A stretch of 19,415 nucleotides of DNA from an uncultured Bacteroides sp. (GTDB lineage Bacteria; Bacteroidota; Bacteroidia; Bacteroidales; UBA932), in the NCBI GenBank assembly GCA_900543205.1, contig UQQM01000032.1, positions 1-19,415 on the forward strand. The letters are read 5' to 3'. Both the position numbers and the translations under genes were made by a program. This document shows, piece after piece, positions 5,404 through 13,683 of this stretch. A model generated the notes under the pieces. That model was not told the DNA's origin. It did not search any database and was given only the letters and a program-made list of their open reading frames with translations. How positions within the stretch are numbered: position 1 is the first letter of the stretch; every line of letters begins with the position of its first letter.

Positions 5404-8400
5404 TCAATCGACGAGGCTGTTGCGGTACACCGCGCCCGCGATGTCGTTCAAAGGGTTGATGGTCAGATAGGTGCTCCCCGATATGTCCACATCGTTCGTA
5501 TACAACTCATCCGAGACAACACCGTTCTTGTGGAATCTCAGACCACACAGCCAGATTGTAACGTCGTCAGGCTCGGCAATGTCACGGAGCATTTTCTCCA
5601 CTATATTCTCCAACCACTTGTATTCTCCCTCCATATAGTATTTCACATCGAAATCCGCCGGTGGCCCGTAATAGACCTTTCCCGGCCCCTGATGATAAAC
5701 GTCGTCGAAGAGATAGCTGTCCATGCTGGCGCAGAGATGCGAGTTCCAGGGGTCGTCCCCCAGAATCCCGAACATGAACTCCACCGTGGACCAGTCGGCG
5801 CCGGAACCGTAGAGCGAAAGATACTGCGCGTTCTTCGGCCCTACAAGATATATAGTGGCAAACCTCTGCGGACGGCATATCGCGAACTGGTGCAGGCTGA
5901 CATTGTATGAAATCGTGAAATCCCTTTCCGACACCAGCGTCCTCCTGTCCCACCTGTTCGTGACGGACATCCTGACATGATGCTCTCCGTAGGGGACGAG
6001 CAGTCCGCCCGGAACGACTTCACCGTTGGACGCCCTCTTTACCTGTTCGGACTCCCTGAATATGAATCTGACCTCACCCTCTTCATGGACAATCTCGGTT
6101 TTGGGCCCGAACTCCTCGGAAGGTAAGGACTTCGTCCGGAAGGTCACACCCTGGCCGTCCACTGAAAGCCTGATATAGTCCGGGTCACCATGGTCATATT
6201 CGCAGCCGGCGGCATATACTATCTTGCTGTCCATGTCTGCGGTATTGAAGTACCTGAACCCGTCAGTCTGCCGGAACTCCCCTATTTCCTCCGGGACATG
6301 CACATAGCATGCGAGGTTCATCACATTCGTGGGCAGATAATAGAAATCTTCAATCCTGCTGTTCGGGCTTATCTGCAGGTTGCCCATATTCTTGCGCCCT
6401 CGGATATGGTCTTCGATTTTCTTTCCGTCCGACGTTGTGGTCCTCGCCAGATATATCGTCTTCAGGTCATCAGAGACCTCCACGCATTCCTGCCATTCGT
6501 TATTCGAAGAGGTCCAGACGATTTCAGGCCGGAGAAGAAGGTCGAACAGTTCCGGGTCGAACTCCGAGTACTCGATTTCCTCGCCGGTGGCTCCTGTAAG
6601 ATATCGTATGCCGAGCTCCGACTCCTTCCCGTCAAAAGGAAGATGATAGGTGTTCAACAGATAGTGCAAATCATAGTACGGAAGGTCTATCTCCAGCGGA
6701 ATCTCGAAAAGTCCGTCGTTATGGATATCCTCCGAACAGATTACTATCTTCCCCGGAGAATAGCGGTAGGGATAGACTCTGTATGTGTTCGGGAAAAACG
6801 CGCATACGTTCAGCCTCCCGAGGACGTTCACGCACTGGTCCTCATACAGGTCATAGTCCTGATAGGGATATATCACATTCCCGGACGCATCCAGATGGCA
6901 GCCGGCGAAAGGCGCCGAATCCTCGTTCCGGACCTTCCAGTGGACGTTCCGGTCATGGTTGCCGACGCTGCCGTCCGTGGCGTCCTGGTCGGCGAGATAA
7001 TATATCCTTTTCCCTGCAAAGCCCGAAAAGCGCAGAAGCCGCTTCTGCCCGACGAAGAAACCCTCGTCCAGACTCAGTCCGTTATCTTCGGTCACCGATA
7101 TGTCCGGGCCGGTGACTATGACGGCGCCTGTCTCGATGTCCCCGGGCATCAGCCGCAGCGTCAGCGGAATGCGCATTCCGGAGACGAAACGCGAAGGGTC
7201 CGTGACGGAAAAGGTGAAACGCCCGTCGGAATATTGAACCTCTATCCCCAGCTCCCGCAGCCTGGCGCGCTGCGGTTCGTCCGCCGCTTCATGGCCTGCC
7301 GCCCAGAAGTCGCTGGTCCATGCAAGTTCGGTCAGGTACCCGGGCTCATGGTCCGCAGCCGTCAGGACGGCGGATCCTATGATGTTGGGGCCTCCGTCTC
7401 CGGCGGTGATGTTCAGGTTGAACGTGCCGGGGCGGTTCTTCCTCACATAGATTTCCTTGCCTTCCGGCAGCGCGCCAGCCAGGTCGCCGGAAAGGAAGAA
7501 TCTCCTGGAGTCGGTGAAATCCTCATTGTCGAGTTTCCAGTCCGGCTCGAACACCGACTCGGAATTGAAGCTGAGCGTCACCCTGATCTCCCTGTTGCGC
7601 CCTATGTCGAAATCATCCGTGGAGTTGCGCCCGAGGAAGAACCTGTAGAGGATGTCCCCCTCAAGGCCCTTGTCCCCCGCATTCAGCCTGCCCTTGAACT
7701 CCAGATAGGTAAGAAGCTTGCTGATGCCTTCGCCGCAGGCGGCTTCTACACCCTCGATGTCCTTCTCGGCAGGGTCTGTATTGCCCGGCATGAGCACACC
7801 CTGCCTGTTCTCGGGGACATAGAACACGAACTCTTCGGACAGCCCGTTCTTCATGGAGACTTCATGGTCGCTCACGCTGATGACATCCCCGACATCGGCC
7901 GCCCTGGAGCCTTCCTCGGAGAAAGGACGCAGCACGCAGTTCGACTGTCTTATGTGCACGCTTTCATTGATGAAGGACTCCAGGTCCGTGCCGGCAATCC
8001 CGCTGTGGTCGACAGTCAGCACGACCTTGGAGAACAGCCTCTCCATTTCCACATCCACGGATGCGTCCTTCAGCGGGTCAAGGGACTTCCTGCTCCAGCA
8101 TAGCGGAATACCCCAATCGGCCACATCGGAGAAGTTTTCGCGCCTCAGGCCGTCTCCCGCATCCGCCCCGTCCAGCCTGTAGCTGAAATCCTGTATCTCC
8201 TCCGAGGAAGCCGGCATGACCGGGAAACGGGCCGTCCCGTCATCTGCCAGCATTCGCAGATTGCCTATCAGGAACATGTCGTAGGTCCTTCCCTGCGGAA
8301 GCCTGACCAGCATGGTCTTCCCGAACATGTCCGCAGATATCTCGATCTCCGCCTCCATGACTCCGGTCCCGCTGTCGTACACCGCCAGGACGGCACCCGT

Positions 8401-8607
8401 GAACAGGGACTCAATCCCGGATCCGAGGCTGGACCTGGTCTGCATCATTTCAGCGCCGTCCAGATGCAGGGCCACCGTCTTCGTGTCCGAAGCTCCCTCG
8501 TCCTTGAATTTCACGGGAACCGTATCCGGCTCGCACGAGCAGATGCCCGCGAGCAGAAGCAGGAAACCCGCAGCATAGTCTGTTATCGTCTTCATGGTCA
8601 ATTTCAT
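5404..8607 (-). CDS. Large fimbrillin-like surface lipoprotein, probable fimbrial tip/adhesin
   Basis: This 1067-residue last gene of the fimbrial operon begins with a lipoprotein signal (hydrophobic GFLLLLAGICSC, Cys about 24). It continues with a fimbrillin-like N-terminal module: a VALHLDGAEM strand, a MQTR site where an Arg-specific protease could trim the prepilin, and SLFTGAVLAVYDSGTG, resembling the 'l.v.vYD' strand of FimA/Mfa1-like pilins. The remaining roughly 700 residues are rich in beta-strand patterns with no domain I recognise; the C-terminus contains paired aromatics and WLCGLRFHKNG. Large lipoproteins of this sort (for example DUF4906-type) commonly end type V pilus operons and are thought to form tips. 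The start at 8607 overlaps the preceding stop by ATGA, indicating translational coupling; M5 (8595) is an alternative. The product role is inference from context. Confidence 0.75.
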   Translation of the reverse strand: MKLTMKTITDYAAGFLLLLAGICSCEPDTVPVKFKDEGASDTKTVALHLDGAEMMQTRSSLGSGIESLFTGAVLAVYDSGTGVMEAEIEISADMFGKTMLVRLPQGRTYDMFLIGNLRMLADDGTARFPVMPASSEEIQDFSYRLDGADAGDGLRRENFSDVADWGIPLCWSRKSLDPLKDASVDVEMERLFSKVVLTVDHSGIAGTDLESFINESVHIRQSNCVLRPFSEEGSRAADVGDVISVSDHEVSMKNGLSEEFVFYVPENRQGVLMPGNTDPAEKDIEGVEAACGEGISKLLTYLEFKGRLNAGDKGLEGDILYRFFLGRNSTDDFDIGRNREIRVTLSFNSESVFEPDWKLDNEDFTDSRRFFLSGDLAGALPEGKEIYVRKNRPGTFNLNITAGDGGPNIIGSAVLTAADHEPGYLTELAWTSDFWAAGHEAADEPQRARLRELGIEVQYSDGRFTFSVTDPSRFVSGMRIPLTLRLMPGDIETGAVIVTGPDISVTEDNGLSLDEGFFVGQKRLLRFSGFAGKRIYYLADQDATDGSVGNHDRNVHWKVRNEDSAPFAGCHLDASGNVIYPYQDYDLYEDQCVNVLGRLNVCAFFPNTYRVYPYRYSPGKIVICSEDIHNDGLFEIPLEIDLPYYDLHYLLNTYHLPFDGKESELGIRYLTGATGEEIEYSEFDPELFDLLLRPEIVWTSSNNEWQECVEVSDDLKTIYLARTTTSDGKKIEDHIRGRKNMGNLQISPNSRIEDFYYLPTNVMNLACYVHVPEEIGEFRQTDGFRYFNTADMDSKIVYAAGCEYDHGDPDYIRLSVDGQGVTFRTKSLPSEEFGPKTEIVHEEGEVRFIFRESEQVKRASNGEVVPGGLLVPYGEHHVRMSVTNRWDRRTLVSERDFTISYNVSLHQFAICRPQRFATIYLVGPKNAQYLSLYGSGADWSTVEFMFGILGDDPWNSHLCASMDSYLFDDVYHQGPGKVYYGPPADFDVKYYMEGEYKWLENIVEKMLRDIAEPDDVTIWLCGLRFHKNGVVSDELYTNDVDISGSTYLTINPLNDIAGAVYRNSLVD

Positions 8608-9425
8608 ATTTCAATGTCTCCAAAACTTTCATCTTCATCCCAGCCGGTGACCGAAAGGGTGATTTCCGCGCTCGCGTGATCCACTACGGCGCTCACATCC
8701 TGCAGATTCTTTCTTTTCCAGTCGTATCCCGCCCTGCTGAATTCGGCGCCGAGGTCTATCACCCGGTCAACAGTCCCGTCTTTTCCGGCCGTTTCCCTCA
8801 CGAATTCAAGTATCATGTCATTCCCCGACTGCCGGGGTATCCTTACCGAGAAAACCCCTGTGCCGCTCCTGCGGACCACAGCGAGGTATTCTCCCCTCAA
8901 TGGCCTTCTGCTGTAGATGTCAATCGCGTTGTCGGCCGCACGCACCCTGAACGTCCCTTCATATTCCTCCCCGGGGCCGAGCCCGGAGACGACTATCGTA
9001 AGGGTGCAGTACTGCTTGTACGGAACCGCCGTCACGAACTTCTCATCCGATTCGCAGACGAACTCTTCGCCGTACATCCACAGCGGGTCGGCCTCAAGCC
9101 CGAAGGGCGTGACCAGGGAATCCCCACGGATGACGGTACGTTCCAGGCCGGCCACGACCGCCGCCCGGGCAGGTCGGCGCGGAAGCGGCCGGACATATCC
9201 CCGATGCTCATGTTCCGGAAGACTCTCGACCGAGCGCGCCACCTCCCCTCCGCTGCTGAAGGAAATCAAGGCCCTGGGGAAGCCGGCGTCAATGAATTCG
9301 TCGACAATAAGATAGGTATAGCACGGGCAGGCCCGGCGGTCTTCTTTTACTGAGCAGGAGGCCAGAATCATGAGCAGTACCGGCAGCAGGGCCGCCGGCA
9401 TCGCTCGTTTGACTCCCGGACTCAT
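8604..9425 (-). CDS. Mfa2/FimB-type fimbrial anchor lipoprotein
   Basis: The protein has 273 residues. The lipobox LMILASC (Cys24) is followed by SVKEDRRACPCYTYLIVD, the highly characteristic 'KEDRxxCPC' opening of the FimB/Mfa2 family. Two beta-sandwich-like regions follow, and the end is GWDEDESF, again typical. In Porphyromonas gingivalis, Mfa2 and FimB sit in the outer membrane, anchor the base of the fimbria and limit its length; the same job is likely here. The start ATG (9425) overlaps the fimbrillin stop in an ATGA arrangement and its own stop overlaps the next ATG identically, so all three are probably coupled. ATG at 9401 (residue 9) is an alternative start that also leaves a good signal peptide. 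Confidence 0.9.
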   Translation of the reverse strand: MSPGVKRAMPAALLPVLLMILASCSVKEDRRACPCYTYLIVDEFIDAGFPRALISFSSGGEVARSVESLPEHEHRGYVRPLPRRPARAAVVAGLERTVIRGDSLVTPFGLEADPLWMYGEEFVCESDEKFVTAVPYKQYCTLTIVVSGLGPGEEYEGTFRVRAADNAIDIYSRRPLRGEYLAVVRRSGTGVFSVRIPRQSGNDMILEFVRETAGKDGTVDRVIDLGAEFSRAGYDWKRKNLQDVSAVVDHASAEITLSVTGWDEDESFGDIEI

Positions 9426-10522
9426 ATCGTCTCCGTGTATTCAGTGCCCGTCTCCCAGTCAGCCACGTCGATGACGCCCGAAACAGTGTCGAACTCGACC
9501 GGGTGGTTGGGGTCGTCCGAACCTGGCCTGTTGATGGTCAGTCTGACCTTGTACTGCCTGTTGCTCTGCAGTCCCGTACCTTCAGCCTCGTCGAACAGGG
9601 TCACCGGATAATAGCACGAATGCCAGGTACCGTCCACGAGGAACTCCGCATCTATGACCAGGAGGGTCGCCCGGGGTGACCATGTGCCTTCCTTGCTGGG
9701 ACTGCATTCGTTGGGATAGGAATAGAAGCTGTGCCTGGTGTTGTCGGTCTTCTGATAGTCTATCACGACAGGCCCGGACGCCTTGTCGAGGATGAGCCTG
9801 GACTTGTCCGCGTCGCCTTCCTTGGACATTCTCGCATACCAGTCCTGCTCTTCGAGCGAAGCGGCCTTCATGCTGGCGCCGAAATTGATTTTTGCAGGCA
9901 CGTTCAGCAGATAGATGTCCCTGATTCTGAAGCTGCCCGGCTTCTGATATGCGGAAGCCACCATGGCATTGGTCACGCTTTCCAGCACGACCGAAGCGCA
10001 GATTCTGCGCACCGTGACTGTCTGGGTGCTCCTGCCGGCGGTCAGGACTGCGGTCTTGGAGCCTATCATGAACAGCCCGGTAGCGGAATTGTCCGCCAGG
10101 AGGGTGGTCTTGGCCAGAAGATCCTCCTTTCTGCTGACGGAGCCGTCGGCAGTGAAGTCCTCAGCGGCATTGACCACCGCCCAGATTTCGCGGCTGCCCG
10201 TCGTGCAGCTCAGGGTGATTCCCTTATAGTCCGACGCCGATGCGTTGAAATTGAGAGGCGTGTCGAAACCTTCGGACACGCTGGCGTCAAGCACGTTGTC
10301 CTCATCCGTCCTGAAGACGAAAATCTGGACATTCTGTATCATTGATTCATTGTCCAGCGTCTGTCCGGTCAACTTGGTGCCGGACGCTCCGTCGGAAAAC
10401 CTGAGCTCGAGCGAGCATCTGTCGTCTCCTGAGGGGACGGTTTCGGGTGTGGAATCGATTTTCTCGCAGGCGAACGCCAATGATGCGCAGGCTGCGACAA
10501 GTGCCATGTTAAAGTTTCTCAT
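9422..10522 (-). CDS. FimA/Mfa1-type major fimbrial subunit (type V pilin)
   Basis: The protein has 366 residues with the lipoprotein signal NMALVAACASLAFAC (Cys19). This is followed by the fimbrillin N-domain strand IQNVQIFVFRTDEDN and the segment SREIWAVVNA ('VanVNA'-like), a classic P_gingi_FimA feature. A second sandwich domain leads to QSNRQYKVRLTINRPG and a C-terminal strand VIDVADWETGTEY. In this family the lipidated precursor is trimmed by an Arg/Lys-specific protease, and subunits polymerise by strand exchange using the C-terminal strand. The gene comes directly before the Mfa2 anchor gene, as in mfa1-mfa2. It overlaps the end of the upstream OmpA-like gene by 14 bases if ATG 10522 is used; ATG 10507 would avoid the overlap. 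The major-subunit role is inferred from its length and position. Confidence 0.87.
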   Translation of the reverse strand: MRNFNMALVAACASLAFACEKIDSTPETVPSGDDRCSLELRFSDGASGTKLTGQTLDNESMIQNVQIFVFRTDEDNVLDASVSEGFDTPLNFNASASDYKGITLSCTTGSREIWAVVNAAEDFTADGSVSRKEDLLAKTTLLADNSATGLFMIGSKTAVLTAGRSTQTVTVRRICASVVLESVTNAMVASAYQKPGSFRIRDIYLLNVPAKINFGASMKAASLEEQDWYARMSKEGDADKSRLILDKASGPVVIDYQKTDNTRHSFYSYPNECSPSKEGTWSPRATLLVIDAEFLVDGTWHSCYYPVTLFDEAEGTGLQSNRQYKVRLTINRPGSDDPNHPVEFDTVSGVIDVADWETGTEYTETI

Positions 10523-12569
10523 AATTTTTTGATTTGAATTGAAGTTTATCTATAAGATCATATCTGTCAACCAGCAATGATATTTCAGGATCCAGGTTCG
10601 CCCTGTGTATGAAGGAAGCGTCCGCGCTGCAGGCCTTGAGCAGCCGTTCGACCGCCTCCCGGTCACGGTTCAGCCTCGAGTATACGAGGGCGAGGAGATA
10701 GTCCACCCTCGCCGTGGAGGGGCATTTCTCCAGGATGTCCATAGCCGAATGGTTCCTGTCGAGAGCCACGAAAGACACGGCCGTGTTGTAGTCGGCGTAT
10801 GGCAGTAGCCTTTCAAGCGCATCCTCGTAGCGGCGGTCCTGAAGCAGCCTGACCCCGTCCATATATGCGGTGTCCAGTACGGAGGTGTGCACCGTATCCT
10901 TCTGCATCCCGGTCCTGTGAAGATGGAAGCGGAAATCCACTATTCTCAATTCGGGATACAGCTTGTCCCGTATGTAGCGGTAGCTCTTCATTCCGCTCAT
11001 CTTCGCCTCCCTTTCGTCAGAATCCGTCACCGACGCAAGAGCGAAGTATTCCGCTTTCTCCGCCCCGGTGAGCAGGGTGTCGGCCGATACCAGCCGGTCA
11101 AGCAGGAACCAGTTCTCTCCGCCGCTCCTCGACCTGAACACTATTTCAGGGAACTCCTTCTCCGCGTAGGAGACATCGGATGAGATGAAGTTCTCGTCCA
11201 CCGTGATACGCAGTCCGGCCTCCCTTCCGAACTCCGACTCCAGGGCCGCGACATAGTCCGAGAAATATTCCGAGACGGACTTCGCCCGCGAATAGCTCAG
11301 TGCCATGTTGCTCTTCAGGCTCCCTTCCGGAGAGGCCGAGGCCACTATCAGTATGGAATCCATGACGAAGGAACTGTCGGTGAGCAGTTCGCCCAGCCGC
11401 CGCCTGATTTTCTCCATCTCCTCACGATTCCGCCCTAGGCTCTCGTCAATCCTGCTGTCACCGATTCCGAAGTCGATGGTGCAGGTCATTTCGCTTTCCA
11501 CATTCCTGGAGATGATTCTGGTCAGATACTTCTCCGCCGCGTCGGCCAGGGAGCTCAGCGAACTCACGTAGAAAGTGAGGCTTCCCGACTCGGGAATCGT
11601 ATAGAGCCTGCGATCCTGTCCGAATATTTCTCCCGACAGGAAGACATCCACCTTACGCATTCCCGGCCTCGAGGGGAGCATCTGCACATAGTTGTATATG
11701 AACTCTCCACCGCCGCCCCGGAGCACCGTATCCAGACGCACCCCTTCGCTGACTATGGGCGACTTGACATATTTCCGCCTCTTCATCTCCTTCATGGACT
11801 CCAGCCTCCTGTTCCTGTGCAGCAGGAACTCCCGGGTATAGTGTTCCGCGGCCTCCCTGGAAGTGACCCCGAAACTGCTTGCGAAACGTTCGTCGGAGAC
11901 ATAGCTGGAATCGTTCCTGAAGGCATAAAGCTCGGGGATGTTCCTGGATATGAAGATTTCAAGGTTTCTCATGTCGATGAATTCCAGGCTGTCGGTGATT
12001 ATGCGGGACAGGAAGCGCCGGTACTGCTCATAGCCGCGCAGCTGGCTTTTCCTGTAGTTCTCCCCTGTGACTATTATGCCGTCCAGCATCCGTTCCTCGC
12101 CCATCACTTCCAGCCTCGGATACAGACGCACCTGCCATTCGGAATCCCTCATGTACTCCGGGACCGTCACCTGGAACTCCAGCCTTACGACCCCGTTCCT
12201 CTCCGCGATGTTCCTGAACCTCGCCGTGACCACTGCGGCGTCTATCCTGTCAAGGGCCACCATCTCTCCCGTGGCCTCGTCCTTGCGCGCCCTCATTATC
12301 AGGACTTCCTCGCCGTCAGGCCCAGTCACCTTCATGGTATCGCCCCGAGGGGAGACCAGGTCGATGTCGGTCTCCGACAGGGTGTACTCCGTCTCCGGAG
12401 GCAGCCTGAGCCCGGCAGTGACGCCTTCTTCCGTAATTCTGGTAATCTTCACCTGAAGTCCGCACGAAGGAAGCGCACATAGGATAAAAGGAACCAGGAG
12501 CAGGACCGCAGGAGTGAGGCATTTGCCGGCCATGCCCCCGGTTCCTCGCCGGAGCAGCCTAAACTTCAT
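10509..12569 (-). CDS. Lipoprotein with OmpA-like and TPR-like regions (fimbrial operon)
   Basis: The protein has 686 residues. A basic N-terminus and hydrophobic stretch end in ALPSC (Cys36, a plausible lipobox). Residues about 40-190 are beta-rich, 190-290 mostly charged helix. A region near 400-445 reads ILIVASASPEGSLKSN... SYSRAKSVSEYF, matching the OmpA C-terminal pattern (ASPEGS, N, LS, RA, V) that would face peptidoglycan. Residues about 565-680 (DGVRLLQDRRYEDALERLL, DYLLALVYSRLNRDREAVE) look like TPR helices. From memory, such OmpA/TPR proteins accompany FimA-type operons in Bacteroidales, sometimes annotated DUF3868. A role in fimbrial assembly or anchoring is inference. ATG 12569 overlaps the SSB stop by 11 bases; ATG 12533 is an alternative with a 25-base gap. 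Confidence 0.75.
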   Translation of the reverse strand: MKFRLLRRGTGGMAGKCLTPAVLLLVPFILCALPSCGLQVKITRITEEGVTAGLRLPPETEYTLSETDIDLVSPRGDTMKVTGPDGEEVLIMRARKDEATGEMVALDRIDAAVVTARFRNIAERNGVVRLEFQVTVPEYMRDSEWQVRLYPRLEVMGEERMLDGIIVTGENYRKSQLRGYEQYRRFLSRIITDSLEFIDMRNLEIFISRNIPELYAFRNDSSYVSDERFASSFGVTSREAAEHYTREFLLHRNRRLESMKEMKRRKYVKSPIVSEGVRLDTVLRGGGGEFIYNYVQMLPSRPGMRKVDVFLSGEIFGQDRRLYTIPESGSLTFYVSSLSSLADAAEKYLTRIISRNVESEMTCTIDFGIGDSRIDESLGRNREEMEKIRRRLGELLTDSSFVMDSILIVASASPEGSLKSNMALSYSRAKSVSEYFSDYVAALESEFGREAGLRITVDENFISSDVSYAEKEFPEIVFRSRSGGENWFLLDRLVSADTLLTGAEKAEYFALASVTDSDEREAKMSGMKSYRYIRDKLYPELRIVDFRFHLHRTGMQKDTVHTSVLDTAYMDGVRLLQDRRYEDALERLLPYADYNTAVSFVALDRNHSAMDILEKCPSTARVDYLLALVYSRLNRDREAVERLLKACSADASFIHRANLDPEISLLVDRYDLIDKLQFKSKNYEKL

Positions 12570-12906
12570 ACTGCAGCGGCTCAGGATCGTCTATCACCGC
12601 AACCTTGCTCGCCACTATGTCAGTGGACAAGCGTTCAACCCCGTCCGACCCCGTATATTTCTGATACCGCAGACGTCCGACCACATGGATCTTCGTGCCT
12701 CTGGTTATGTCCGCCAGGCCATGGATGTTCTTCCCCTCCCATGCCACCACATTGTGCCAGCTGGTGTCAATCACGGCGGCTCCCTCCCTGTCCTTGTAGG
12801 CATAGTTGGTAGCAACCGTCATCCTTGCCATAACGTTGTCCGAGAAGGTCTGGGTCCTGATGCTCCCGACCACTCCCCTGAGTTCGATTCTGTTCAACTG
12901 TTCCAT
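12559..12906 (-). CDS. ssb: Single-stranded DNA-binding protein, small Bacteroidetes type
   Basis: The protein has 115 residues from ATG 12906 (MEQLNRIELRGVVGSIR). It is a single OB-fold with family motifs: NRIELRGVVGSI at the start, VARMTVATNYAYKDREG-like strand two (here MARMTVATNYAYKDREG), WHNVVAWEG, and KIHVVGRLRYQKYTGSDG near the end. It lacks the long Gly/Pro linker and the acidic DDxPF tail of housekeeping SSBs, as do other short Bacteroidales paralogues. An in-frame ATG at 13035 would add 43 residues that do not resemble the family and is rejected. Its stop overlaps the next gene, the fimbrial OmpA-like lipoprotein, by up to 11 bases, so it appears to be the first gene of the fimbrial operon. 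Why it sits there is unknown. The promoter was not convincingly found in 12907-13000. Confidence 0.88.
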   Translation of the reverse strand: MEQLNRIELRGVVGSIRTQTFSDNVMARMTVATNYAYKDREGAAVIDTSWHNVVAWEGKNIHGLADITRGTKIHVVGRLRYQKYTGSDGVERLSTDIVASKVAVIDDPEPLQYEV

Positions 12907-13116
12907 AAAGTTCCAATAGTTCAAGTTAATTACCGTCGAGGCCGCGCGGTCCTCTCGGCAGCAAAGGAAAACACAAAAATCCGCAATTGGAAGCAGCAGA
13001 AGACGGTTTTGAAGAAATCGTATGTTATTTTCCATTTTTTATCAGAAGAGGAAAGAAAAACATTTCCATGCCTGCGAAAGAAACGTCAGAAACTGAAGAA
13101 TGTTTTTTAGCTTTTC

Positions 13117-13147
13117 TTGGAAATCACGGAGGCTTGCCCAATATTTG
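13117..13147 (+). promoter_or_regulatory. Promoter for the zinc-ribbon gene
   Basis: TTG (13117-13119) is followed after 20 bases by AATATTTG (13140-13147), one mismatch from TAnnTTTG. The predicted start is about a dozen bases before ATG 13165. This lies in the 258-base region divergent from ssb. Confidence 0.4.
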
Positions 13148-13164
13148 GGAAAAACGCCTGAACT

Positions 13165-13575
13165 ATGAACTATAAGCTGAAACACGGCGCCGGAGAGGAA
13201 AACAGCTGCCTGGAATGCGGATGCGAGCTGAACGGAAGGAAAGGAAGGAAGTTCTGCAGCCTGAGCTGCAAGAACGCATATCACAACAGGCATATCAGCT
13301 ATGCGCGCCGATACAGGACGGACATCATCTCCCGGCTCGGCAGGAATCATGAGATTCTCGAAGGCCTGATAAGCGACGGAATCTCCAGCATGGGGCTGGA
13401 GGAGCTGCAGGCGGCGGGCTTCGATGACAGCTGCATGACGGGGCACAGCTTCGGCCGGCGCAGGCATGAAGAATGCTGCTGCTTCGACATAGTCTATTAT
13501 CGGAGCGGCAGCAAAATCTTCGGCATTCGCCGGATCGAGTTCCAGGATGCTGAAAAAAGGGAGGGACCGCGATGA
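13165..13575 (+). CDS. Small zinc-ribbon protein of unknown function
   Basis: The 136-residue protein has an N-terminal zinc ribbon with Cys15-x2-Cys18 and Cys31-x3-Cys35 in CLECGCELNGRKGRKFCSLS. It continues with CKNAYHNRHIS and a basic helical region (YARRYRTDIISRLGRNHEIL), then a C-terminal part (GLEELQAAGFD, FDIVYYRSGSKIFGIRR). The order 'CxxCGxxLxGRxxxKFCSxxCKNAYxNR' followed by 'NxxILExL' and 'LxxxGFD' is a recurrent small Bacteroidetes protein family, sometimes labelled DUF2116-like, with no role known to me. A CCC run near residue 105 (HEECCCFD) is unusual and could bind a second metal. It is divergent from ssb and convergent with the OmpA gene. Cytoplasmic; nucleic-acid binding is possible but unproven. 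Confidence 0.8.
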   Translation: MNYKLKHGAGEENSCLECGCELNGRKGRKFCSLSCKNAYHNRHISYARRYRTDIISRLGRNHEILEGLISDGISSMGLEELQAAGFDDSCMTGHSFGRRRHEECCCFDIVYYRSGSKIFGIRRIEFQDAEKREGPR

Positions 13576-13597
13576 TCGGCCCCTCCCGGAGTTAATA

Positions 13598-13674
13598 TGG
13601 GTTGAAGATAAGTGCGAATCTCAGATCAACCCAACGAAATTATCACAACTTCGCGGAGCATGATTCGCATTTTT
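13598..13674. other. Interleaved inverted repeats: potential pseudoknotted RNA / terminator region
   Basis: Stem 1 is TGGGTTGA (13598-13605) with TCAACCCA (13626-13633). Stem 2 is TGCGAATC (13613-13620) with GATTCGCA (13662-13669), followed by T residues to 13674. Both are perfect 8-bp pairings. One arm of stem 2 lies inside the loop of stem 1, which is the geometry of an H-type pseudoknot or of two mutually exclusive hairpins. A smaller imperfect hairpin (GAAATT/AACTTC) lies at about 13636-13652. The segment fills the space between the converging zinc-ribbon and OmpA genes, so it is at least the terminator region of the former. Confidence 0.55.
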
Positions 13675-13683
13675 CAAATATCC

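Noticed and set aside
6190..8103. A 637-codon open frame on the plus strand
   Set aside because: It lies entirely antisense to the 1067-residue fimbrillin-like lipoprotein, has no domain, signal or promoter, and its composition looks like a reverse translation of that gene.
12921..12928. TAACTTGA as an ssb promoter box
   Set aside because: It has two mismatches to TAnnTTTG at the most informative end and no -33 partner; TTCCTTTG at 12962-12969 also lacks proper spacing, so no ssb promoter is called.
12907..13035. N-terminal extension of SSB from ATG 13035
   Set aside because: The extra 43 residues do not resemble SSB, whereas MEQLNRIELRG at 12906 matches the usual family start.
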